DNA of 64,000 bases from Acanthochlamys bracteata (Eukaryota > Streptophyta > Magnoliopsida > Pandanales > Velloziaceae). The stretch lies in the NCBI GenBank assembly GCA_019914995.1, contig CM034126.1, positions 4,035,001 through 4,099,000 on the forward strand. The letters run 5' to 3'. The position numbers were made by a program, and so were the translations under genes. The notes under the pieces are model-generated. The model did not search any database, was not told the DNA's origin, and saw nothing but the letters and a program-made list of their open reading frames with translations. This document shows, piece by piece, positions 48,074-58,942 of the stretch (its first letter is position 1; the number at the start of each line of letters is the position of its first letter).

Positions 48074-48575
48074 ATGGCGAGCACTATTGGCTAGCTTTTC
48101 CTTTGCGCCCGCTGCGGCAGCTTTCAATCTCGTGAAGCAGCACTAACGGCAGAGAACCACGGTCGGGTTTATTGCCCGTGCAGAAGTTGCTGGAGTGATT
48201 AACCCGGGAATCCGCAAGAGTGAAGAGAAAGGTTGTGAACACTGTTAGGGTTGGCGAGCTTGCGAAACCCCTCACTGCTTACAGCAGGTGAAAAGCAAAA
48301 GTTTTTTTCCTTAATATGGCTTCTAAGCAATTGCAGTAGCACTATTGTTATTCAGATGAACATGATGACTATGAGCAGGTGCTGCCTGCTGGAGGTCAGC
48401 AACGTGCCCGCTTTTTGACGGCAGCCATGTGAAGGACGAGAAGGCCACCGTGAGTCTTCTTCTTTAAGGAAGTGAGAACAATAAGATTCTAGTTAAATAA
48501 GTTGTGCTCCTTAGTTATGGGGAGACTTTGTTCTAAGATTTTGTAGGAGACGGTTTGGCTTGTCGGTGATTTCTC
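48074..48575 (+). pseudogene. Pseudogene of CDGSH iron-sulfur protein NEET
   Basis: Exon 1 (48074-48287) and exon 2 (48379-48449) are separated by a 91-bp GT-AG intron in the position expected for plant NEET (inside the TAYCRCW region). A third short exon, GGAGACGGTTTGG, may begin near 48549. Readable pieces are INPGIRKSEEK, VVNTVRVGELAKPLTAYSR and WRSATCPLFDGSHVKDEKAT. Damage: TAG at 48092 in the frame of the first ATG, a 1-bp insertion near 48230, and a 7-bp insertion near 48383. Of the three cysteine ligands, one is Ser (TAYSR for TAYCR) and one is Phe (FDGSH for CDGSH), so the 2Fe-2S cluster could not form normally. NEET proteins act in chloroplasts and mitochondria in iron and redox balance. 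Retained introns show it came from a genomic duplicate. Confidence 0.8.
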
Positions 48576-48639
48576 ATGTTTCTAATGAGCTTGATTTGAC
48601 TTGTACGTAGAAGATGCGATTACAACAAAATAAACAGGT

Positions 48640-49136
48640 ATGATGTTGAACTTCCATATTCAAGGTGAATCTTATACGTTTGTATCGAACTTCTACTGCA
48701 GCTTGAGTAGCTTTTTGTTAGAATTTGAACTTGATTATTTGTTAAGAAGAAAGAAAAAATGTTGTTCACGCCAGTTTCATGAATTAATTGGACATGATTT
48801 TTCCATCTGTAAAGAGAGTAGCTGGAAAGTTGCTGTAACCAACAAGCAATGGATGTTTCTAACCTGTAGCCAACATAAAGAGCGTGTTTTCTTACATTAT
48901 AAATTTCATTTTTTTAAATTTATTTTTAGCATAAAATAATTAAATTAATTAAAATAAATTTTTTTATTAAAATATTTTTTAAATTTAATTTAATATTTAT
49001 TATTCAAAACTCAAATTTATATTAAAATAAAGACATCTAAAATCTTCTTAAAGCGGATATGAATTGGCGTCTGATAGTTTGGGATGATTAGACATTAGAT
49101 TTATTACAAACTATCTTACCTTCTTTTAGAACTATG
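48640..49136. other. Intergenic, no gene recognised
   Basis: A 99-codon plus-strand frame at 48640 has no motif and runs into AT-rich repeat DNA; taken as chance. Confidence 0.35.
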
Positions 49137-49417
49137 GAGCGTATTTCAAGTTGGTAGAATTTTTTTTTTTTCGTCAAAATTAGAGTTTCATCAACTTTTT
49201 ATATTTTAATTATAAGTAGAATTAGAAATTTAAATTTTTAGTTATACACAAATAGAACTTAAGTTTTATTATATATTTTTTTTAATTCACTTCTAATCTA
49301 CTTTAAAAATCAATTAAAATATAAAAACTAAACTTCACTTTCAATTTATTTTTAAAAAATTTTACTTTTTATTTTTTATTTTTATAAAATTCAATTATGA
49401 ATATTTGAAACACGCTC
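49137..49417. repeat. MITE-like element (family B) with terminal inverted repeats
   Basis: 281 bp. The ends GAGCGTATTTCAA and TTGAAACACGCTC are inverted repeats matching at 12 of 13 positions. The interior is AT-rich and non-coding. Related, more worn copies lie at about 42945-43235 and 53640-53930. I could not see a clear target-site duplication. Confidence 0.6.
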
Positions 49418-51038
49418 TTGATCGGATAGGATAGAAGCATGTGCTGGTGCATGTCCGGTTACTTTTAGTTAGGACACCTTTACTTGCGTAAATAAAATAA
49501 AATATTTGAAACGCTAAATTTATTGAGATAAATAAGGAGTTTTTAAAAATTATTTTTGACTAAAAATCATTTTAGAATGAAGGAAATCATGATATGTCCA
49601 TATAGTTTTATTTTAATCAAACAGTACGTATTGCTATAGAGAAATACTTCGTTCGTGTTTACCTTAACATAAAATCATTTTTTTAATGAATTAAAAATTA
49701 AAATTATAATAATTAGTTTTATTTATTTTGTATTAAAATAATTTTTAAAATTAAAATTTTGAAAAATAAAGTTTTAATAAAAATTTATTTAAAGTTTTCA
49801 TTTATTTTCTTTTAAAAATGAGTTTTTAAAAAATAATTTTAGTAGTTTAGTAAATAAGCCTTTTATGTTAGTTCATTAATTCTAAGTTATTGCAATAACA
49901 AATTGTTAATGGTTGGATTTTGTGAGTGCTATCTATTAAAAGTTCAGAATCACGCCGGTCGTTATAATGCTTGGCAATTTCACATTTTGGCGTGAAACTC
50001 AATTATCATTTTTCCCGAAATAAAATTGTAAATTTTCCTCAAAATAAATTTCACCTTAACTAAACGTGAGTGCTTATTTGCAGAAAATTTCACCGTAACC
50101 AAGCAATGTTAAGCAGACACCAAATATTTGAAAGTATTTATTAACAATAATTATTTTTTAAAATAAATTTTAAAATTTTTTTAAAAATATGTCATATTTT
50201 TTCATTTTATAAAAATAATAAAAATAGATAATAATAAAATTTTATGATGTAACTTTTAATATATTTAAATTTAAACATATTTAAAAATTTTATTAAAAAA
50301 TATATAATAAAAAATTAAAATAAAAAAGAGATTATAGCTTCGGCCAAATATCACAAATAAGTCATTGACGCATCGTCGATCTCTACGTTTGGGCTTAAGA
50401 TAGATTGTAAGAGGAATTTATTTGAATTGCTTCATTAATTCTATTACTTAATGAAAACAATCACTTCTTTCTTTCTTTTCCATGAAATAATCAGGTTTAT
50501 GTTTTTAAGGTTTTCTCTTTTTGGTAGAGTACTTTAATTAAGACATTAATGGGGCTGGACGATGAAGACGACTAACATGTGTAGAAATCTTGATAAAATA
50601 ATTCTAACCATTTGATCGCTTAAAAGTGATGTGAACAAATTAAAGTTGTGTTGTGAATAAAAGATAAAGGAGCTCTCCGTTACTTTTGTAATAATGTACA
50701 TGAATGACTAGGCAAGTAGAGTTCTATTGCTATGAGAAAAGATTTATTTGGTTAATTAATGAATACATGGCTATTTGGTGATTCTTATCCGAAAAGGTTT
50801 TTATCAATTGTTTATTTTTTATTTTTTAATAAATTTTTAATAATATTTAATATAATTTATTTAAAATTTTAAAAAGTATAGAAAATTTTATATAGTAAGA
50901 TTTTTTTATAATTTATTTTTGCTATTTCTTAAATCAAAATAGTAAAACTTATTTACTAAAATAGAATAAAAATATTTTTAATTTCTAAAAAGTTCATTTT
51001 ATAAGCATTTTCAAAAGGCCCCTAAGTTCAAATTGATT
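49418..51038. other. AT-rich intergenic DNA with family A repeats
   Basis: Family A copies at about 50110-50345 (reverse, ending GCCAAATATCAC) and 50795-51020 (forward, ending CATTTTATAAGCATTTTC). No gene recognised. Confidence 0.45.
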
Positions 51039-51046
51039 ATTGGTTG

Positions 51047-51843
51047 CATAGTTAAAAAAATCGGACCTGACATCGAACCGAAAAACTATCCAGGATCACA
51101 GTATCGGATTGACCCGTCGGATCAATCGATCGAACCGTCAGGTCAATAATATTAAAGTAATTTTAACTAATAGTAACAACATTCATATTAAGAAATTTAT
51201 TACTATTATAGCACTATCAATAACAATAGTAGCAGTAATTATAGCAAAAAATTAAAATATTTTTGTTATGTCATTAGTATCAACAACAATAACAATAATA
51301 ACGAAAATTAAAATATTGCCACCATAGCTTACCACTACCAATAATAATAATAATAAGGAAAATTTATAATTAGAAATATTTTGAATAAATTAGAAAATTA
51401 GAAAAAAATAACACTATAAAATAGATAAATCATAAAAGAGATATAATTAATTTTATTAGGTATACATATTTGAATCTAAATATTTTACAATATAAAAATT
51501 TAAAAATTATTAATAATTGATATTTACAAATAAGACATAATCAATTATATTTTTGTATTATCACATCCAAATGCAAAATCTAAACTACATATTATTTTTT
51601 AATATAAGACTATTAATAATTATTTTTGTATTAAATATATTATCAATTTAAATTTTTTTAATTAATTTTTTTAAAATTTTATTTAATCCGATTTGATCCG
51701 GACAGACGAGTCGATCGGGTTGAAGCGGGTCAAAAATGGGTTGATTATATAAACAATTTTTTTATAAATACGGACCGATTTATCGTCCAGGTGGACGGTT
51801 TCCGGATCGATCCGGACGGTTCGGTCCGTGTCTGACAACTATG
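51047..51843 (-). mobile_element. Non-autonomous hAT-like element, copy 2
   Basis: 797 bp. Begins CATAGTTAAAAAAATCGG and ends GTGTCTGACAACTATG. Exact 8-bp target duplications ATTGGTTG lie at 51039-51046 and 51844-51851. Same family as 37743-38394 in the opposite orientation, sharing CGGACCGATTTA-type phrases near one end. The centre is AT-rich with irregular AATAATAAC repeats and no coding frame. Confidence 0.85.
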
Positions 51844-51851
51844 ATTGGTTG

Positions 51852-52665
51852 TGTTCAATAAAATCTCTAAAATAAATAGTGATTTGACGCTTATAGTACT
51901 GCATTTAATTAGTCTAATACACAAAGTCAACACATTATTAATTATTTTTTAATACATATAATACTAAGTCTGTATATTTAGAATATAATGTATTAATAAA
52001 TTTTGTAGATGATTTTAAGTGCTCAACTTTTATGTCAATCCTATCTTACATGTAGCTTATAATGATGGGATAACACAATTTCGACTAATATTCAATATAA
52101 TATATAGAACATGCAGCATCATAAAAATATTTCTCTTTTTTTGTAAATCTAATAAAAAATTATCAAATAGAGTACTATTTCAACAAATAATCAAAGTATG
52201 AAATTTTCAACAATAAACACACGACACAAGCAATTTATATAGAGATTCTTCTAAAGCGAGTAGTAAAAACTACTATAATTAACAAAAATTCAATATCATA
52301 ATTTTGACAAATTAAATGCGAAAAAAAATTCACCAAAATCAATGACTTCAAAACTACACATATATGTAAGCCACTACAAATACGACCTTTCCATTTAGAA
52401 ATGAGAATTATAGATTAAAAATGCGCTAACCAAATTTTAACTTAATTGAACGTCAAAATTAATTTTTATCTGATATTTGATCAAAATAGACAGTAAGAAG
52501 TTTTCTTCTTCTCTTTTTTCTATTTTTTCTTCTTGGTGGATGCTCGATAGGGTTAGAAATTTTTTTTTAAATTCAATTAAAAAATAAAATGACAATAATA
52601 TTCTTATCTACTAACTTATACATTTGAGCTTTGGACCACTTCCACAAAGAAGAAAAGTCAAAAAA
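51852..52665. other. Intergenic, no gene recognised
   Basis: AT-rich. No protein or RNA gene recognised. Confidence 0.45.
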
Positions 52666-53000
52666 TGATATCAGAGCTAATGGTTGGGCTGCATTAGCGA
52701 TTCTCATAAACTCTCATTAGTGGTGTGATAAGCTAGTTAAGTGTAATGTGATTCTCATAAGCTCTGCATGATGAGTGATGATTAATAATAATTTGCAAAG
52801 TAAAGGTTTTTTGCGCACGATAACCAGTGCTCGAATAAGAGAAAAAGATATGGTTCATTCATCAAAAGGAATATAAAAACGAGTTAGATTATTCACATCT
52901 TGATAAAAAGATAAAATGAGTGATGGTTCATATACTAAATAGCTTCTAGATTGTTAGTTTAAAATTTTGGATTACTTTAGGTTCTCTGATATAGGACCCA
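52666..53000 (+). mobile_element. TRIM-like retroelement relic
   Basis: TGATATCAGAGCTAATGG at 52666 is a primer-binding-site-like start. It is followed by an internal region and then an LTR-like stretch (GTTAGATTATTCACAT, GGTTCATATACTA) matching the 3108-3702 element in order. The 5' LTR is not clearly preserved. Confidence 0.45.
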
Positions 53001-53009
53001 AGACACACC

Positions 53010-54327
53010 AAAATGAAAGTATCTAAGAGACTTCAATACTCCAAACATTCCTTCACAGGTTATAAGATATTGTATTCAGTTATGGACATATCTTAATTAT
53101 AAGAAATTTTATTTTTTTCTATAAAGTTTAGTCAATTTACGTATTTTAATTATTACTCTGAATTTTACTTTTATTTTTATACCAAACTTTAATTTTATTA
53201 AAATTTAATTCTAAATTTTACTCTATATATTTTAATTACTATTTAAAAATTTATTTTTATCGAATTTTATTTCTTAGCAATTTTATTGTTACGAAACTTA
53301 CTTTCACAAAATCTTATATAATTAAAATAGGTCCTATGTTTTAGGGCACTATAAGATTGTCTCAACTTGAAAAGTTATCTTTGCATTAACTCTCGAAGAT
53401 GCATGTCTTCGATTTTTCACTTCAAATAATAATCACTTTGATAGAGAACGTTAAAAAATATTAAAACGAAATAATTTTTTAAAAATTATTTTAAATAAAT
53501 TATATTTTTATTATATACATTTGTATTTTCAAGTTTATTGAAATATTTTAAAATATTTTTAAAATATAAACAATTTTAATTTAGAAATAATACGATAAAT
53601 ATTATCAAACATTTCTAAAAAGGAAAATTTTATTAGCCAAAATTTAGTTATTTAAAACGTGTTTCAAATATTTATAATTAGATTTTATGAAAATAAAAAA
53701 TAAAAAGTAAAATTTTTTTGAAAAATAAAATAAAAGTAGAGTTTAGTATTTATGTTTTAATAAATTTCAAAAATATGTTAAAAATTAAAAAATATAATTA
53801 TATTGAAAAATATGTAAATAAAATAATTGAAAATAAAATTTTATAAATAAAAATAAAAATATTAATTTTTTAATATAATTGAAATATATAAATTATTTGA
53901 AATTCAAATCTTAGAAAGAACGTGAAGTTACCTGGCTGCCTGGCTCGATTCGTTTAACTTTCCGATTGCACTCGCGTCATTCTCCATCAATCTTTTGCGG
54001 TCTGTGGTGGCGCATTTGCCACGAACGTGTATACGTGGCGCTTAACCAGTGAAATCTAGCCAGTTTCATAAAAAGATTGACCTATTTACAAAAGGGTGAA
54101 TAAATTGCGCACGATCTAAAGTAGAAAAAATATGCGACAGTCTCAACCGTCTCTGCCTTACGTAACTTAACCCATTTCCACTGACGCATTTTCACCACGA
54201 AAACTCTTTCTCTTCCGAAACAAAACAACAAACCTCCTCAGTCCCCCGACTCCTCCCTTCGTTTTAGCTCGTGCATGCTTTGTCTCTCTTCTATTCAACA
54301 TTGACAATCTCCGCCGTATCGCCGCCA
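53010..54327. other. Intergenic and XLT2-like promoter
   Basis: AT-rich repeat DNA (family A at about 53455-53640, family B at about 53640-53930). It is followed by about 390 bp of promoter and leader for the next gene, including an ACGTGGC (54033-54039). Confidence 0.45.
54033..54039 (+). promoter_or_regulatory. ABRE-like element ACGTGGC
   Basis: ACGTGGC, about 290 bp upstream of the galactosyltransferase start codon, in a TACGTGGC context typical of ABA-responsive elements. Single motif match only. Confidence 0.3.
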
Positions 54328-55803
54328 ATGCTTCCGCAGTTGGAGGTGGAGAACGGCGATGCTGAACCACCTTCACCTCCGCTACCGCCTCCTGCTCATT
54401 TGAAAGCCTCTTCTCTTCTTTTTCTCCACTCTCGTTGTCATGGCTCGTGCCTCTGCTTTTCAATAATTTCCCTTCAACTCCTTCTCGTCTTCCTTTCATT
54501 CTTCTCGCTTCCGTTCCCTTCTCTCCACCTCGCTGGTTCATTTTCTTCTCAACCTTCTTGCCCTCTCGGCAAAGTTTATGTCTACGATTTGCCGCCGGTG
54601 TTTAACAAGGAATTGATCGACGGTTGCGATCAACTCAATCCATGGACTTCGCCCTGCACTGCTCTTTCTAATCACGGGTTCGGTCCACAGGCTACGTATC
54701 TCACCGGTGTTGTTCCGGCAAACACTATTTCTTTTTGGCATTCGACCGATCAGTTCGCCGCGGAGCTAATATACCACCGTCGAATGCTTGCTCACCCTTG
54801 TCGCTCTCATGATATCTCCAATGCTACGGCTTATTACGTTCCGTTTTACGCAGGGCTCGCTGTTGGAAAACATCTCTGGACACCCAATGCTACTTCCGGC
54901 GACCGAGATCGCTCTTGCGCGGAATTACTTGCGTGGCTTGAGAAACAGGGTCCATGGCGAAGATCTCTCGGGTGGGACCATTTCATTGTTCTTGGCCGTA
55001 TAACGTGGGATTTCCGGCGATCGAACGATAACGACTGGGGCGGAAGCTTCTTACACATGCCAGGAATGGAAAACATTACTCGTTTGCTGATCGAGCGGAA
55101 CCCATGGGACGACCGTGATGTTGGAGTTCCTTATCCCACTGGTTTCCACCCAAACTCCGCCGCCCACGTTCGCGCTTGGCAAAATTTTGTTCTGAATCAA
55201 CGCCGGAGCAAGTTGTTTGGCTTCGCCGGCGCTGCAAGGGGAGGATTTAAAGGAGACTTCCGTGGTCTTCTGCTTGACACGTGTGCTAAAGCGGGTGAAG
55301 ACCTCTGCCTCTCCGTTGATTGCAGCGGTGGGAAATGCGGCAACAGCAGTGCTCCGGCATTGCAGTTATTTCTCCGTTCGAGTTTCTGTCTACAGCCACG
55401 CGGAGACAGCTTCACACGCCGCTCTGTGTTCGACTGCATGGTAGCCGGCGCAATCCCTGTGTTATTCTGGAAACGGAGCGCTTATGTTCAGTACCAATGG
55501 TTCCTTCCACCGGGCGAGGAGTGGTCGGTGTTTATCGACCAACGGAAAGTACGAAGCGGTGCAGTAAACGTGACAGAGACACTGCAGAGTATCTCGGCAG
55601 AGAAAGTGCGACGGTTGAGAGAACGGGTAGTAGACCTGATCCCGAGGCTGATCTACGCTGGAAACGAGAAGGGATTGGGAGGTGGAATGCTTGATGCATT
55701 CGACGTGGCATTGGAAGGTGTTTTAAGGCGGATTAACGACTGGCAGCGGCAAGAGTCACCGGCGAGGAGCAGCAGTGAAACGGTAACTCCTCTTCGGGTT
55801 TAG
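54328..55803 (+). CDS. XLT2: Xyloglucan galactosyltransferase, XLT2-like (GT47, exostosin family)
   Basis: A single exon of 491 residues. Type II Golgi membrane protein: a Pro-rich cytosolic N-terminus, one membrane anchor (about 46-66) and a lumenal exostosin-type GT47 domain (about 75-450). Signatures: KVYVYDLPPVFNKEL, TDQFAAELIYHRRML, TAYYVPFYAGLAVGKHLW, GWDHFIVLGRITWDFRR, NITRLLIERNPWD, GVPYPTGFHP, FCLQPRGDSFTRRSVFDCM and AGAIPVLFWKRSAY. XLT2 adds galactose to the second xylose of the XXXG unit of xyloglucan; MUR3 acts on the third. The AVGKHLW and HPCRS features favour XLT2 over MUR3, but paralogue choice is an inference. ATG 54328 (MLPQLEVE) is chosen because the upstream in-frame codon at 54271 is GTG. 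Both ends of the coding region are GC-rich against AT-rich flanks. Confidence 0.88.
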   Translation: MLPQLEVENGDAEPPSPPLPPPAHLKASSLLFLHSRCHGSCLCFSIISLQLLLVFLSFFSLPFPSLHLAGSFSSQPSCPLGKVYVYDLPPVFNKELIDGCDQLNPWTSPCTALSNHGFGPQATYLTGVVPANTISFWHSTDQFAAELIYHRRMLAHPCRSHDISNATAYYVPFYAGLAVGKHLWTPNATSGDRDRSCAELLAWLEKQGPWRRSLGWDHFIVLGRITWDFRRSNDNDWGGSFLHMPGMENITRLLIERNPWDDRDVGVPYPTGFHPNSAAHVRAWQNFVLNQRRSKLFGFAGAARGGFKGDFRGLLLDTCAKAGEDLCLSVDCSGGKCGNSSAPALQLFLRSSFCLQPRGDSFTRRSVFDCMVAGAIPVLFWKRSAYVQYQWFLPPGEEWSVFIDQRKVRSGAVNVTETLQSISAEKVRRLRERVVDLIPRLIYAGNEKGLGGGMLDAFDVALEGVLRRINDWQRQESPARSSSETVTPLRV

Positions 55804-58400
55804 TAAAGATTGAGTTTTGTGTTTGTTTTGGTATATTTTCATTTTCTGTGAGCTTTTATTTGTTGTCATTGGTTTAGTATGGGCATACATTAATGGATTT
55901 AGATTGTTTAGATTGTTTATACTAAGATACAGGAAGATGGATGAAGTTTGTTACAATGTGTAGTTTAGTTTGTTTATATAAAGATTAGCACCTTTTTTCT
56001 TATCTCCTAACTAGTAAGGTATCATGGATTTAGATTATATCAATAACATATAATACAAAGCAGAACTATTGCTTCAGAGCAAAGCAGAGCTCTTGGCTTT
56101 GGAGTTGTTTGGGAATGGAGATTTCAATATCAAAGTATCAAGACTTATTTTATAACAATTGTGGCTGTGATTTATCAACCTTAGTATTGGTGTGTGTGTA
56201 ATATTCTTTTCTGAGGAAATGAGGATAACATTCATCTGCTAAATCTATTGTTTCATTTGTCTTGTACTCTTGTTTTGTATCAATTATTCCATGTAGTGTT
56301 TTGGCCTGATAGGTGTGGTAAACAAAAGGGACCACACTGAAGGATGGTTCATACTTTTTTCTACTGGATGTTGGCATGTTTTATTGCACAGGGGAGTTAT
56401 CTGAATGTTTCACTAGACCTTTGTAGTTGTAGCTGGGGCGATGCAATAATGTCTTTGTAACAATGGAATGAGTACTAAAATTTTCAAATGAAAAATTTTC
56501 TTTTGGTATATTCTCCAAATAAAATGCTTTGGATTCACTAATAGATGTTTCCTTTTGCACTAATTGTCTTTGTAAATGACATCATGACGTTATCTTGTCG
56601 TGGAATGCTTCTGCGTTTATATTTGGCAAAGTGGATTGAAATCTTCTACTAAGTTGTTGCATAGCAAATTACATGTCTTGCAAAAAAAGTTTGAACTGTT
56701 ACTCCTGCTAAATTTCCTTTAAAATGTGCTAGAAGTTTTTTTTTAAAACACTCTACCAGCAGCTTTTATTTATAATTTATGTAGTTGGATGAAATCGCAT
56801 GTGTAACTTCTGCTAAGATATTGATGTGAGGTAATCTCTAGTTTTTGCATATACGGGACCTGGTGTCGAAAGGTATGCTTGAATCTAACATGTAGTAAGG
56901 TTATTCCAGCAGGCATACTCTGAAAATAATTTTATGTTGCTTTAAAAGTGTATTCATCTTTAGTTTATAATGTTGACAAGCAAGGTAATTACCAATAGTG
57001 CAGAATTCATATTTGGAATGGAGTCTTCATGCCTGCTTAGTTGGTCTAAAATGGACTTCATGGTCTTCGATTGGTTCGTTCAAGTAGGAATGTTATTTCT
57101 CAAGACAGTGAGGACAATCTTTCGTCTGATGATATTCACCATGAATTATGTTGCAATCTTGCACACTTTACTGGTGTAATGAGTTTGCAGGCTGACATAG
57201 AAACTTCTGGCGCATGCAATTGAAGAAGAGTGCTGGAAATGATTGCCTTCCATGATTGAGTTTTCTATTGTGCAGTACCTTCATTGAATACAAGATAGCC
57301 TTCCAGCTAATTAGTCTTACTTGCGGCCTGCAGGTGAGCAACGATTTTATTTGCATCATAAGTGTTAAATTTGCAAGGTTCCACCACAGTGTATCACAAA
57401 TAATGGTGCTTTGCAGGCAGGAGAGGAGAGAGAATCCAAGGTAGCTACTAGTACGGACTAGTTTATAACTTTATGCTGGTATTCCTTTTCCAAGTATTAG
57501 CTTCATTCGCAAAGATGCATTGGAGAAAAATACAGATACAGAACAGGTAACTGTATAGATAGTAGAAGCATAGAGATGTTTGGGAATGTTTTAAAAAAAG
57601 AGATGTTTCTAAAACTAAAGATTTTGAAAATTTTTTATAAACGAGTCTTAGTTTTTTATTTTAAAAAAATAATAAAATAAATAATAATAAAATTATATAA
57701 TATAAAATTTTTTGTATTTTTTAAATTTTTACAAAATTTTATAAAATATTGTAGAAGGTTTCATAGAGAACGTGAAATAAAAAATTAGAATGAAAAGGAG
57801 ATGATCAACACTGTCCAACAGTGCCTTAGATCACAACCATAGGATAAATCAGGTTTAGTATTACTTAGTACCTTCTTGTGTACATGTATCTTTTTGTTGT
57901 ATAATAAGGATGGATGATTTATTTCCGAGTTGGTGTTTAATGATGAAACAATGTAATTTAAGAGAATGTTACACAAGGAGATACTCGATCAGTATCTATG
58001 TGATTTTAAGAGTACAACCAAAGGTAATGAATACTGAATGGAAAGAGCCAGCCAGAGTGTTCAAGATGCTGGTAGCTTATATTTACCAAAAGAATCACCT
58101 CTCCCCAAAAGCAGTAGAGTTCTTTCATTTTTTTTCTTTTGAGGAGACAGGAGGGGCAGCAGCTGAAGTGTGCTGCCCGTGCTGTGACTGCTGTCACACT
58201 CTTTGGATTTATTATCTCATTAAAGTAGATGTTTAAAAGTTTGTATAATTAATGAGGATAGTTTTCGCTATATTTGGCTTCAGGTTATATTTAGGCATCA
58301 TTGAACAATTTTTAAAAACTTTATAAGCTAAAAAACATTATATACAGTTTGCAGGATTGGGTTCCTACGTTAAAAAAAAATTGACGAATCTCTTAAGAAT
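55804..58400. other. Intergenic, no gene recognised
   Basis: 3' flank of the galactosyltransferase gene, then mixed non-coding DNA. A family A-like repeat lies at about 57580-57800. A GC-rich hairpin lies at 58154-58178 (GGGCAGCA, 9-base loop, TGCTGCCC). No frame here has a recognisable motif. Confidence 0.4.
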
Positions 58401-58642
58401 TAGCATCATATATTTATAGCACATATTTATTTTAGCATTCAGTTAATATAAGATTATTAAAAGGTGTGGGTAAGCACACAAAGTCAAATTTATTGGACCA
58501 ATTCAAAGCGAGTTGCTGGTCTTAATATTACTAATTTGGCTCTAATCTATCAAATTAATTCATCTTTTACTCGAGCCTACTAAGTCCTCCACGATACTAA
58601 CTAAAATAAATATGTACTTATAACTAGAGAATACTAATTTCT

Positions 58643-58900
58643 AAAATTAGCTAATTCTTTTAATATGAGAAATCAATTCTAAAATTGGTATCGAAATTCG
58701 GTAGAATCGCGCCACCGAATGTGTTATTGGGAGAAAGATTTCTAAATAAGACCAACTCCGAATTAGTTTCGTGTAGGACTTGGTCTAATTTAGAAATCTA
58801 ATAATCTTTCTCCCAGTAACACATTTGGTGGCTCAATTCTACCGGATTTTGATACCAATTTTAGAATCGGTTCTTCATACTAAAAAAATTAGCTAATCTT
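58643..58900. repeat. Long imperfect inverted repeat (foldback)
   Basis: Left arm about 58643-58755 and right arm about 58785-58900 are inverted copies: ATTAGCTAAT, TCTAAAATTGGTATC, GGTAGAAT, GGGAGAAAGATT and TTTCTAAAT occur in both with mirrored order. A loop of about 30 bases separates them. RNA from either strand would fold into a hairpin of over 100 bp. It ends about 40 bp before the hAT transposon. Confidence 0.8.
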
Positions 58901-58942
58901 TTATAAGTATATATTTATTTTAGCACACAACCAACGTAAGAT

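Noticed and set aside
48640..48939. 99-codon frame after the NEET pseudogene
   Set aside because: No motif; ends inside AT-rich repeat sequence.
54167..54541. 124-codon minus-strand frame over the XLT2-like start
   Set aside because: Antisense to the Pro-rich N-terminus; no homology signal.
57910..58236. Cys-rich 108-codon frame (CCPCCDCC near its end)
   Set aside because: Considered as a small Cys-rich peptide, but the cysteine run comes from a GC-rich hairpin, there is no signal peptide and the rest is unlike any family.
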